Program-made: the position numbers and the translations under genes
The notes under the pieces: generated by a model
Seen by the model: the letters and a program-made list of their open reading frames with translations, nothing else
What the model was told of the DNA's origin: nothing
Database searches by the model: none
Shown here: positions 30,901-38,879 of the stretch, piece by piece
Layout: the number at the start of each line of letters is the position of its first letter
How positions within the stretch are numbered: the first letter of the stretch is position 1
NCBI RefSeq assembly: GCF_003402235.1
Contig: NZ_QEWO01000003.1
Coordinates: forward strand, 124,001-188,000
DNA from: Parahaliea mediterranea
GTDB taxonomy: Bacteria; Pseudomonadota; Gammaproteobacteria; Pseudomonadales; Halieaceae
Direction of reading: 5' to 3'
Length of the DNA stretch: 64,000 nucleotides

Positions 30901-33900
30901 GGTTGCCGCCCCACAGCATGTCAGCAACAAGCACGTCCTCGATCACCAGCGAACGGGCTGTGGCGGTGGATGCCGCCCGGTGCTCTACCACCAGGCTGAA
31001 GCGGTGGGACTGGCCCACCTCCACTTCCTGAATGTCGCCGCCGGAAGCAGTGTACTTTTCGATATTCAGCAGTGGCTCAACAATCGCCATCCGCGCCCTG
31101 GCCAGCAGGGTGACATTGAGGCTATCCAGGCGGGCGAGATTGATCACGTCGTCATCAACGTTCGGCAGGCCGGAATTTTCCGCGTCGTCGATCACCGTGG
31201 CCACCACTTCGAACACAATCGTGTCCTCGGCATCCGGGTCGGCGCGACGGTCCGGCTGGTTGACGATGTCACCCAGCTGCCAGCTACAGCTGTCTGTATA
31301 CGATGGGTCGCTCTGCAAACAGCTTGCGGCATCGCCAATGGCCAGCGGTTCGCTGATCGACAGATCCCCGCCGATGCTCACCACCCTGCTGGAGGTCACC
31401 AAGAAGCGCGCGTCGCTGGGTAGCACGTCTGTCACCCTGGCCGCCCGTGTAGTGCCATCGGGCACGGTGAGGGTGATGGCAAAGGTTACCGTTTCACCAA
31501 TGGTCAGGTCGGTGACCGCTTCACCGGGCGTAAAGGAGGTATCCTCGCTGCTGGTGGCGGTGATGGCCTTTTCCAGGCCCGGGTTGCTGACCACCACATC
31601 CCACTGGTCGCTGGTGGTATAGGGCCGGTCATCGGCATCGCCTTCCCCGGGCAGGCTGGTCCAGGCCAGCTCGCCGGTGTTGGGAATGACTGAACCGGTC
31701 AGCGCAGGCACGCCAACCTCGGCCTGGAACTCTATCTCGCAATCGGCATCCAGCGGAAAGCGCGCCCAGCCCGCGGAGATCGTGTTGCCGGTTTCGCTCA
31801 ATGTGTCCGGCGCCACGCTGCAACGGTTTGCCGTGAGCGTACCGGGCACCAGCGTCAGTTCCGGCGGTAGGGCATCTTCCAGCAGCACATCCATGCCATC
31901 GGTGCGCGACGCGTTGGCATGCACCACACGCAGGCGATAATTGACGATGTCCCCCGCTTCAACCTCGCTCTGTTCGGCGGTTTTTTCAATGTTCAGCAGG
32001 GCCTCGACAACTTCGACACCGTAGGTATCCGAACGATGATTGCGCGTACCACTGGCATCCACGGCATAGCTGACGGTGGCGGTGTTCTGGTCGCGGTCGT
32101 TGTTGCGGTTGGCGGCCCTATCCAGCACCTTGGCCACCACCTCTATGCGTATCCGGTCATCTTCGTCGGTGATGCTGTTGATGGCGCGCCCCACGTTGCC
32201 ATAGTCCAGCTCCACGCTGTCGTTGATGCCGTCACCGTTAGTGTCCACAAAGGCATTGATTACCGGCACCAGTGCATCACCCTGCACGCCCCCTTCCGGG
32301 AACACGTCTGCGCCATGGCTGATCTGCCGCGTGCTCACCAGCTCCAGCACGACCTGCGTCGCAGGCATGCGGTCAACCACCCGCAGGGCGTCAACCGGCG
32401 ATTCCGGCACCGTGAGCACCAGTTCGAAAGTAACCAGTTCGCCAATGGCCAGCGATTCGGTCTCGTTCGGCGTGCCGGGAATGGTATCAGTGTGCGGTTC
32501 ACTGGAGCCGATCACTGTCTTGGCAATGCCAATGTCGTAGATCTTGAAGGTGTCGCAGCTGTTGGCACGATAATCGTTGATCTCGCCAGCGGCGCCGATG
32601 TCACCCGTGCGCTCGACACCCAGCGCGCTGGACGGCGGCATGGGCAAGGGCTGATCACTGGCGGCCAGGCTTTGCCAGTTGACCTGGGCACAGTTATCCA
32701 GCGTGGTGCCAGCCGGGGTCAGGTCATTGATGTCGGTGGTGAAGGAGATCTCGCAGCGATCCCCGCGCCGGAACACCGGCCAGCTTCCCGGGGCACTGCG
32801 AATGAGATCGGTGGTGGCTTCGATACCCCCGGGGCATTCCCCGGTCAGTAGTACCGAGGATGGCACCAACTGCATCAGGGTTTCGCCGCCGACCACCGGC
32901 AGTATGTCCTCGAATGAGAGATCGAAGGCATCGGCGCTGGAGCCCGGCCCGTGTTGAATGACAATAGTCACCTGCGGCGTGGACATATCGTCGCCCTGAT
33001 CCGGCGTTACCACCTTTTCGATACGCAGGTCTGGCTCGGTGACGATGAGCTGGCCGGCTCGCGCCCTTACCCGCTGCACCCTGCCAAGGGTGTCGCGCCA
33101 CTGCCAATCCGCGCGGTTGCGAACCCGCTCGCCCTCGGTATTGAGCGCCGCATTGAGCAGGCGCACGCGGTAGCGCACGGTGAGCACCTCCGCCGTGGCG
33201 TTGTTGTCATCGGCATTGGTCAGCTCGCCAAAGTCAATCACCAGGCGGCGATCGGCCGCGGTTGCCCCGCCGCCCTGTGATTGGATGCTGGCGGTGGCGA
33301 TAAAGCTGGAGAAGTCCGTGCCGTGGGCCGCCGTGGACAGCCCTGCGCTGGCATCAATCGACAGCACATCGACAAAAGCCAGCCCGGCGTCCAGGGTATC
33401 GACCAGCGCCACGTCGCGCGTGCGCCCCTCGGGAATGCGCACACTGACGGCGTAAGTCACCAGTTCGCCGATTTGCGCCCGGTTCAGCACGCCGGCATAG
33501 CCCGGCGTGATCTGCGCGATGGATTTCTGGATGCTGGGGGTATCCACCGTTATCCGCGCGCTGTCACTCTGGGCCGGGAAAGGGCGGGTTCCGGTGGGCG
33601 TGCCGGTCCAGGTGACCGACGCGGTGTTGTCGATCTGCTGCTGGGGCTCCACGGTGCCAGCCAGCTCGCATTGAAACTGGACGATGGCGGTGTCGGCGCC
33701 GAAGGGCGCGCCGCCCCCGGTTGGCGTATCATCGTTTGCCGGCAGCGGATCAACCAGCGTGATGCCGCCTGGCAGGTCGCCACTGTATGCCAGCGCCTGG
33801 CCATCGCCGTTGCGCACAGAATCGGGGGTGGCGGCACAGTTAAGGCCCGCCACCGCAGGGTCGGTAATCAGCACGTTGTAGGCCGGCTGGCCGCCAATGT

Positions 33901-35965
33901 TCTCCACCGTTACGGCAAAGGTCAGCGTGTCACCGGCGTCAACGCGTTCGACATCGCTGTCGGCCAGCACGCTCCCTACCGGGCCGGTGTAGGGTGGGCT
34001 CAACACTGCTGCACTGTTGTCTGCCGCTATCACGCCCTTGGTAAGCACCAGATCGGGCGCGCCAACCCGGATCAGCTCGGCAATCACCTGATCGCTGACC
34101 AGCCCCTCGGAGTTTTCATAGGTCGCCTGCATGATGTTGGTGAGGTAGAGGTTGTCGGCATAGGGCGCATCGCTCACCGTCATGGTGACGTCAACCGCCA
34201 GCAGGGTGTCTACATCCGCATCAACATCGCCAAACTCGATGATGAGTGAATTGGTGCTGGCATCAACGGTAACCACCGGCGCCACCGGTGGCTGATAAAT
34301 GCCCGGCTCCGCCGGCACCACAACCGCCGGTGGCGACATGCTCACGCTTAGCACCGGCAGGGGGAAGTTATCGATCATCACCACGTTGTCGGAGTTGCCC
34401 GCGGGAATCGACATGGACAGGCGAAAGGTCACTTGCTGGCCCGGGTTCAGCTCGCCGGGGCCGGCGGGCGATGTCAGCACCTTGTTGGCGCTGTTCTCGG
34501 GAATGTTGACTGCCGCCGTCGCCCCGTCACTGCCACTGCCGCCCTGGATGAGGTGGTAGCCGAGTTCAGCGTTGTTGGTGAGCGTGTCGCTACTGTTGAT
34601 GGGGTCGCCATTGGCGTAGGCCGAGGCCACCGTCGCGCGGTACCTCAGCTCCCCGATTGTGCCACCGGTCAGCGGGGCGCCAAGTGCCGCCGCCACATCC
34701 CAGCTCAGCAAGGTCTCCCCCGGGCCGGGGCCCGCCGCCTGCACTTCGGTGATGGCGACGGCCGCGCCGTTGATCGTCAAATCGAGTGTATCGACAAAGA
34801 TCAGGCCATCAGGAAGGATGTCGGTCAGCTCAAAGGCATCCGCTTCGGTCACGTAATTGCTGATTTGAAACGGCAGCGAATAGGTCAGCGTGGTGCCGGG
34901 CAAGGGGGCGCCAAGCACGGTTTTCTGCACCACGGCGTGGGCTGCCTGGAGGGTATCGCTTGCCGTGCTGTTGAAGCTTGCCCCGCCGTAGTTGTAGTTC
35001 ATGCTGAGGTTGTTGGTGATGGGGCGCGCGTCATCGATCTGCTCATCCAGCACATCGGCAATATACACCGGCACTGTTACCTGCAAATCCTCAGTGCCGG
35101 CGCTGCCTACCAGCGCGTCACATACCACGCGCACCTCACCACCAGGCCCACCACCCGGCGGGTTGGGCGTGTTGTCCAGGCGGCAACTGCTGCCAGGGGA
35201 GGCACTGATGGTGATGGCGCCACCCGTCCACTGCAGTTCTGGCGGCAACAGGTCGCTCAGGCTGACCGCCTGCAACACCACCTGATCAGACACATCCACA
35301 TGCCATTGATAGTCAAAGGGGAAATCCGGCCCGGGGGTTCTTTCAGCGGCGGGGGTCGAGTTCTGCTTCTCAAGGCGGGCCAGCAGCGGTGTCACCCCAG
35401 TGTTGATGGCCTCGGCCGTATCGAGCACCGCACCCGACTCGCCCGTCGCCGTGTCGCCATATTCAAAGCCCGGAATCACCGTGACGGCGAGCGGCGAGCC
35501 AATCGCACTGCCCGGGGCAACCTGGCTGCACATGCGCATGGGAAAATCGGCGCTTGCGGGTGCTACATAACCCACCGGGTAGCGCACCAGGTGGGCGGTG
35601 GCACCCGGATTCCCGGCCAGGGGTTCGCCGCTTAATGGGTCAGTTATCGGGTCATCGACGCCAAAGGTGCCCAGGGTTTCGACAATCGGTAGCACATCCA
35701 GAAAGGCCCACTGGGTGTTGACCAGCCCGGCGTCGAGAACCACCACCAGATACGGGCCGAAACCGGCGGTGGTATCCACGTTGCGGAAGTTGAATTCGGA
35801 GCAGACCTGCTCGCCAATTAACACGTCTGCCGGAAGGCCGTCGACGTTCAGCGCAGGGTCCTGCGCCCGTGCCAATGGCCCCGCGATCAGCAGGCTGAAT
35901 GCCACCAGCCAGAAAAATTGGATCGTATTGCCAGTGCACTTTTGCGATTGACAGAGAAATTTCAC
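27965..35965 (-). CDS. Giant DUF11-repeat surface protein with IPTL-CTERM-like tail
   Basis: At about 2666 residues this is by far the longest gene. I prefer GTG 35965 (ribosome site AGGTGG) because it gives a clean signal peptide (hydrophobic FFWLVAFSLLIAG, cleavage after ARA); a GTG 33 bases upstream is the alternative. I count about sixteen DUF11-like units, each opening with a P-x-L-x-x-x-K phrase (PDLVLTK, LLNIEK, PGLEFVK, PILRLAK, PDLLVTK) and containing YxxxxxNxG strands. These Ig-like repeats form surface stalks. The tail is GIPVMDARML, a hydrophobic helix and QRRRAARK, an IPTL-CTERM-like sorting signal. A role in adhesion or cell envelope is inferred. It stands alone as a transcription unit. 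Confidence 0.88.
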   Translation of the reverse strand: MKFLCQSQKCTGNTIQFFWLVAFSLLIAGPLARAQDPALNVDGLPADVLIGEQVCSEFNFRNVDTTAGFGPYLVVVLDAGLVNTQWAFLDVLPIVETLGTFGVDDPITDPLSGEPLAGNPGATAHLVRYPVGYVAPASADFPMRMCSQVAPGSAIGSPLAVTVIPGFEYGDTATGESGAVLDTAEAINTGVTPLLARLEKQNSTPAAERTPGPDFPFDYQWHVDVSDQVVLQAVSLSDLLPPELQWTGGAITISASPGSSCRLDNTPNPPGGGPGGEVRVVCDALVGSAGTEDLQVTVPVYIADVLDEQIDDARPITNNLSMNYNYGGASFNSTASDTLQAAHAVVQKTVLGAPLPGTTLTYSLPFQISNYVTEADAFELTDILPDGLIFVDTLDLTINGAAVAITEVQAAGPGPGETLLSWDVAAALGAPLTGGTIGELRYRATVASAYANGDPINSSDTLTNNAELGYHLIQGGSGSDGATAAVNIPENSANKVLTSPAGPGELNPGQQVTFRLSMSIPAGNSDNVVMIDNFPLPVLSVSMSPPAVVVPAEPGIYQPPVAPVVTVDASTNSLIIEFGDVDADVDTLLAVDVTMTVSDAPYADNLYLTNIMQATYENSEGLVSDQVIAELIRVGAPDLVLTKGVIAADNSAAVLSPPYTGPVGSVLADSDVERVDAGDTLTFAVTVENIGGQPAYNVLITDPAVAGLNCAATPDSVRNGDGQALAYSGDLPGGITLVDPLPANDDTPTGGGAPFGADTAIVQFQCELAGTVEPQQQIDNTASVTWTGTPTGTRPFPAQSDSARITVDTPSIQKSIAQITPGYAGVLNRAQIGELVTYAVSVRIPEGRTRDVALVDTLDAGLAFVDVLSIDASAGLSTAAHGTDFSSFIATASIQSQGGGATAADRRLVIDFGELTNADDNNATAEVLTVRYRVRLLNAALNTEGERVRNRADWQWRDTLGRVQRVRARAGQLIVTEPDLRIEKVVTPDQGDDMSTPQVTIVIQHGPGSSADAFDLSFEDILPVVGGETLMQLVPSSVLLTGECPGGIEATTDLIRSAPGSWPVFRRGDRCEISFTTDINDLTPAGTTLDNCAQVNWQSLAASDQPLPMPPSSALGVERTGDIGAAGEINDYRANSCDTFKIYDIGIAKTVIGSSEPHTDTIPGTPNETESLAIGELVTFELVLTVPESPVDALRVVDRMPATQVVLELVSTRQISHGADVFPEGGVQGDALVPVINAFVDTNGDGINDSVELDYGNVGRAINSITDEDDRIRIEVVAKVLDRAANRNNDRDQNTATVSYAVDASGTRNHRSDTYGVEVVEALLNIEKTAEQSEVEAGDIVNYRLRVVHANASRTDGMDVLLEDALPPELTLVPGTLTANRCSVAPDTLSETGNTISAGWARFPLDADCEIEFQAEVGVPALTGSVIPNTGELAWTSLPGEGDADDRPYTTSDQWDVVVSNPGLEKAITATSSEDTSFTPGEAVTDLTIGETVTFAITLTVPDGTTRAARVTDVLPSDARFLVTSSRVVSIGGDLSISEPLAIGDAASCLQSDPSYTDSCSWQLGDIVNQPDRRADPDAEDTIVFEVVATVIDDAENSGLPNVDDDVINLARLDSLNVTLLARARMAIVEPLLNIEKYTASGGDIQEVEVGQSHRFSLVVEHRAASTATARSLVIEDVLVADMLWGGNLSSDCPALQVNAPAENTNGTVTLRMDSLPLSLQRCEIAFDVSLAPTASVDAEFPNTVSLTWESHPGAGQPPSRPGRDEGAALLFTSSDAYVAKALYATALDDTGLAEYDAVLEDLAIGEVVEYRITAYLEEGMTPDLVITDVLQDDAGGALEFIAGDVVFMGNNLVTESNRPIASVSGNTLSLGFGPVTNNPDGVLDENDTLVYRLFARAPDVAANVAGNVLENAALLEHSAAGGGSHRADANVLADVVEPVLGLSKSFGALVDGVASIELVLENTGNAPAYDIRLTDDLDEGQWVAGSVVATQVPPGFELSESDDGAMVVTLAMTGNPDSPPAEQVLAPGESLSLVFEVVLREERDPADVYRIPNTGEATATSHPGVVVGERTYTSSDDDTLLLPGLEFVKSASTSSAIPGELITYTLTVTNSGEGALTDLVLRDTPESHAQLQPGSLVASNPMAVIESGNDAGDTEIVLRLSELGAGASLSVEYQVRVPLPYPDGSVATGIAQRLVNQALVDSAQTLERLSDDPATSAEGDATVVSVVADPILRLAKDDGVASSVPGATLTYALTFSNAGDQDASGVVLTEVVPAYTRFNASGSTAGWSCPNGAVAGSVCELVVSGGLGGGASGEAYFAVDIAPGLPAGVSQVENTARISEDGAEFEQPAGEPATATAGHVTPLSAMPGLWLNKDDGGITAFPGLVFSYELRYGNNGNQAVTGVVLTETVPPYTTFDRSASTPGWSCADGAGPGTQCTLAIGELAAEQSGTANFGVHLIVPLPLGVHDTTNTAVLSDDGSNPAGPQQATATDDTPLAAFPDLLVTKTANVRVPQRGDVVVYDVGYSNRGTQHASGVELRETVPEGTVFVAADSAPANWSCADGAPAGTQCVLEVGVLEVGVSASVPFAVKVVDIPASLEIRNIVSIRDDGTNGEGPKSGDEIATHTVRFSVAGIPVMDARMLALLALAMIALAAACQRRRAARKVG

Positions 35966-36352
35966 GCCGCCCCACCTGTTTCTGCTTTTTTTTGGCACTA
36001 AAAACCCCTACCCCTTAAAAAAGGGATAGATCATCAATTAGGGAATTCAGACCATGTGGCTTAAATAGTGCACGAGCGAAACGTTTTTTTAATCACCCGG
36101 AAGGTAGCTTTTACTAAAATTTTACAATTAGTATTTACAAACTATTTACAAATACAGCCAATACAGCGCCATTCGCAGCGTATAAGCTGACAAAATCTCA
36201 CTGTTTAAAATAAAAATCAGGCAAAAATAGAAACCAGAAAGCGGCAATAAAAAGAACCAATGAAAATAAAATAAGTAAAATCTGTAAGGAATGAAGTACC
36301 TGTTGAATAAAAACGCGCAACACAAATTTATACCCACTCCCGCCGGCGCTCT
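35966..36352. other. AT-rich intergenic region before response regulator
   Basis: This 387-base gap is strikingly AT-rich against a GC-rich background. It contains four TTTAC repeats (36110-36151), a 9-base-spaced double AATACAGC (36151-36167) and several A or T runs. No ribosome site precedes the ATG of the regulator at 36353. It separates two divergent genes and must hold both promoters; none is obvious. Confidence 0.6.
36110..36151. promoter_or_regulatory. Phased TTTACwA direct repeats
   Basis: TTTACTA at 36110, and TTTACAA at 36121, 36134 and 36145, are spaced 11, 13 and 11 bp, as two tandem pairs on one face of the helix. OmpR/PhoB-type winged-helix regulators bind such 10-11-bp direct repeats, and one is encoded 200 bases away. 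The repeats lie about 145 bases before the giant surface-protein gene. Confidence 0.5.
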
Positions 36353-37186
36353 ATGCTAGCGCCAACAGAAAAGCACTACCCATTTCGCATCGCCATCATA
36401 GAAAGTAACGAAGGTAAAGCCGAAAACAATCCAGGCATAATCGAAAGCGACTCAGATACAGCCGAAAGTGGCTCAGATACAGCCGAAAGCGATGTGGAAA
36501 AAGCCGAAAGTCATCTGAGTCAAACTGATCGCTTAGCACAATGGCTAACCCCCTTCGGCTACGAAACAATCCCTTTCGATAACCGGGCGTCGTTCCTGCA
36601 GAGTGACCACCACCTGACGATTGACGCCATACTGGTTGATTGGGAAGTATCCGACGAAAAAAGTACTGAATTTATCCAGACACTTCGGCAGCAGCTGGGT
36701 TTCAGCGGGGCCATTCTTGTTATATCCGACCAGGAAGACGAGTTGGACCTGGTAAAAGCACTGGTGTCCGGCGCGGATGACTATCTGGAAAAGCCATTGA
36801 AAAAAGCCGAATTTCTGGCCCGCATCATGGCAACGATGCGCCGAAGGTCAAAACACCCGACTGGATTAATACAACTCGGCCCCATACAAATAGACCCTGA
36901 GAACAAAACCGTAAAGGTCAACGGATTGCGTGTTGAACTGACCTCTACTGAATTCCTGCTCATCGAATGCTTTGGAAGACACGCCGGTGCACTGCTTTCT
37001 CGCCAGTACCTGCTCGGTGAGGTTTGGAATATCTTTAACTGCATTTCCACCCGCACGGTGGATATCTACATCGGCAGGCTGAGAAAAAAGCTGGACCTTG
37101 GCCCCGCCACGGGCTACGTCATCCGCTCTGTGTACCGCAATGGGTATCGCCTGGAGCGTATTGAAGAGGGCGATTCAAAAGAATAA
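36353..37186 (+). CDS. OmpR-family response regulator with inserted heptad repeats
   Basis: This 277-residue protein has a receiver-like domain and a C-terminal winged helix (LTSTEFLLIECFGRHAG, STRTVDIYIGRLRKKL, RSVYRNGYRLER). Likely phosphoacceptor Asp96 (AILVDWE) and conserved Lys147 (EKPLKK) are present. Between the first beta strand (RIAIIESNE) and the first helix there is an insertion of about 40 residues with three heptads, ESDSDTA, ESGSDTA and ESDVEKA (36443-36505), which is not normal for receivers. The first acidic pocket is reduced to Glu17 and Glu20. No histidine kinase is nearby. Base composition is more AT-rich than the surroundings, suggesting transfer. Confidence 0.88.
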   Translation: MLAPTEKHYPFRIAIIESNEGKAENNPGIIESDSDTAESGSDTAESDVEKAESHLSQTDRLAQWLTPFGYETIPFDNRASFLQSDHHLTIDAILVDWEVSDEKSTEFIQTLRQQLGFSGAILVISDQEDELDLVKALVSGADDYLEKPLKKAEFLARIMATMRRRSKHPTGLIQLGPIQIDPENKTVKVNGLRVELTSTEFLLIECFGRHAGALLSRQYLLGEVWNIFNCISTRTVDIYIGRLRKKLDLGPATGYVIRSVYRNGYRLERIEEGDSKE

Positions 37187-37312
37187 TTACCGGCGTTTCC
37201 TCACCCATTCACATGAATCCCCCCGGCCCCGGGTGCACTACCCTGTGCCCACCTACCCGCCACCGTGCCCGCTGTGCGCCGCCAAGGTTGCCCGGGCGAA
37301 AGGAGAACGGAT

Positions 37313-37795
37313 ATGCCAGGCAGTGACAGTGCAGACCATACACTCAGAAGCCACAATGCCGACCTGTTCAGAACGATGCTGGCGTACCTGGGCCAGCGCG
37401 ACTATGCCAACTGCGCGCGCTATCTGGCGCAGGATGTTTACGCCGACTGGCCCTATCGGCCGATGCCGACGATTCCGGACAGGGTCACCGGCCGGGATAA
37501 TCTGATTGGCTATTTTCGCGGCGAGGTGGACGGCTCGGACAATGAGGGGCTGGATGAATTTACGCCCCTGGACTATGAGATAGAAACCCTGCACGAACTG
37601 CTGGACCCCAATGTGCTGATTGCCGAGTATGCCTCCCACGCCCGGCACATTCCCTCGGGCAAGCCCTACAACAACCGCTATGTGGGCATTGTCCGGTTTA
37701 AAGACGACGAGATTGTCTACTGGCGGGAGTACGTGAACCCGGCGGTGATCTACGAAATTTACGACCTGCTGAAACTACCCACTGACACGCAATGA
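37313..37795 (+). CDS. SnoaL-like/NTF2-fold protein 1
   Basis: The start at ATG 37313 behind AGGAG gives 160 residues. It has a SnoaL/NTF2-like cone fold: an N-terminal helix (LFRTMLAYLGQRDYANCARYLAQDV), a middle with TGRDNLIGYFRGEV, and terminal strands YVGIVRFKDDEIVYWREYVNP. This family includes isomerases, dehydratases and cyclases of steroids and polyketides, but catalytic residues cannot be assigned by eye. It is eight bases before the zinc alcohol dehydrogenase, with which it must be cotranscribed. A weak match to the island operator lies about 100 bases upstream. Confidence 0.8.
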   Translation: MPGSDSADHTLRSHNADLFRTMLAYLGQRDYANCARYLAQDVYADWPYRPMPTIPDRVTGRDNLIGYFRGEVDGSDNEGLDEFTPLDYEIETLHELLDPNVLIAEYASHARHIPSGKPYNNRYVGIVRFKDDEIVYWREYVNPAVIYEIYDLLKLPTDTQ

Positions 37796-37803
37796 GGTGA
37801 CCT

Positions 37804-38847
37804 GTGCGCTCTGCCAATTTTATTGACCCCGGCCAGATCGAGATGCGCGACGACGCATCGGCACCCACCCCGGCAGCGGGCGAGGTGATTGTGGCCGTCC
37901 AGAGCTGCGGCATTTGCGGCTCGGACCTGCATATGTACCGCAACAACAGCTCCCGCGATGTACTGGTGCGCGCCACCCCCGAAGGCTATGAGATTCCCGG
38001 TCACGAATTCGCCGGTTGCATATCGGCCATTGGCGACGGGGTGAGCGGCTGGGCGGTGGGTGACCGGGTGGTGGGCGTGACCGGCCAGGGCGGCGGCATG
38101 GCGGATTTTGTCGCGGTGCCAGACAACCCCTTCCAGCTGGTGGCCATGCCCGACGGGGTGAGTTTTCAGGAGGCCGCCACCACCGAGCCGCTGGCCGATG
38201 GCCTGCAGATGGTGCGCAAGGCTGCGGCCGAGCCGGGCGAGAATGTGCTGGTGTTCGGGGTGGGCATTATCGGCCTGGGTGTGATTCAGGCCTATCGGGC
38301 AGCCGGCGCCGAGCTTGGCGCGCTGATCGCCGTAGACGTGCACGATGCCCGCCTGGAAAAGGCCCTGGCGGTGGGCGCCACCCATGCGGTCAATGCGCGC
38401 GATGGCGACCTTGTGGCGCAGATCCAGGCCATTACCGGGGTGGAGAACGACTGGCGCGGAACCTCCGCCAACATCCAGGTGGTGATCGACTGCGCCGGCT
38501 ACATCAAGCACATGCCCGGCCCGCCCCCGCTGGAGACCGCCCTGCAGCTGGTGGCCTGCGAGAACGGCCGGATTGTGTGCTTTGGCGCCTACGAGGACAA
38601 AATGCTGATCGACATGATGCCGCTGATCAGGAAGCAGCCGGTCATCATGGGGTCCAATGGCTATGCCGCCGAAGACCTCACCCACGCCCTGCAGTTGATG
38701 CGCGATGGCAGCGTTGACCGGCTGGGGCTGATTTCCCACTCCTTCCCCCTGGAGCAGATAGACGCCGCCTTTGCCACCCAGGCCACACCGCAGGCGGTGA
38801 AGGTGATGATCGACATTCGCTGCGCTGTTGATCGGCCGCGCCGGTGA
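37804..38847 (+). CDS. Zinc-binding alcohol dehydrogenase lacking structural zinc loop
   Basis: GTG start behind GAGGTG, 347 residues. The catalytic zinc ligands are seen in CGICGSDLHMY and GHEFAG, and the Rossmann motif in VFGVGIIGLGVIQ. The four-Cys structural zinc lobe that usually follows GDRV is absent: the sequence runs GDRVVGVTGQGGGMADFV. It resembles threonine dehydrogenase/sorbitol-dehydrogenase-like MDRs and should oxidise a secondary alcohol with NAD(P). It is coupled to the SnoaL-like gene and converges on the PQQ dehydrogenase gene. Confidence 0.88.
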   Translation: MRSANFIDPGQIEMRDDASAPTPAAGEVIVAVQSCGICGSDLHMYRNNSSRDVLVRATPEGYEIPGHEFAGCISAIGDGVSGWAVGDRVVGVTGQGGGMADFVAVPDNPFQLVAMPDGVSFQEAATTEPLADGLQMVRKAAAEPGENVLVFGVGIIGLGVIQAYRAAGAELGALIAVDVHDARLEKALAVGATHAVNARDGDLVAQIQAITGVENDWRGTSANIQVVIDCAGYIKHMPGPPPLETALQLVACENGRIVCFGAYEDKMLIDMMPLIRKQPVIMGSNGYAAEDLTHALQLMRDGSVDRLGLISHSFPLEQIDAAFATQATPQAVKVMIDIRCAVDRPRR

Positions 38848-38854
38848 TGTCTGG

Positions 38855-38879
38855 GCCGGCGGCCTATTCCGCCGCCGGC
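38855..38879. terminator. Convergent hairpin over the PQQ dehydrogenase stop
   Basis: A perfect 9-bp stem (GCCGGCGGC/GCCGCCGGC) with a 7-base loop overlaps the last codons and stop of the PQQ dehydrogenase, 8 bases after the zinc dehydrogenase stop. It probably serves both convergent units; no T run is present. Confidence 0.5.

Noticed and set aside
36146-36337. 63-residue hydrophobic minus-strand ORF in the AT-rich gap
   Set aside because: Phe/Tyr/Leu-rich composition is what A/T runs produce; no ribosome site, and it overlaps the phased repeats.
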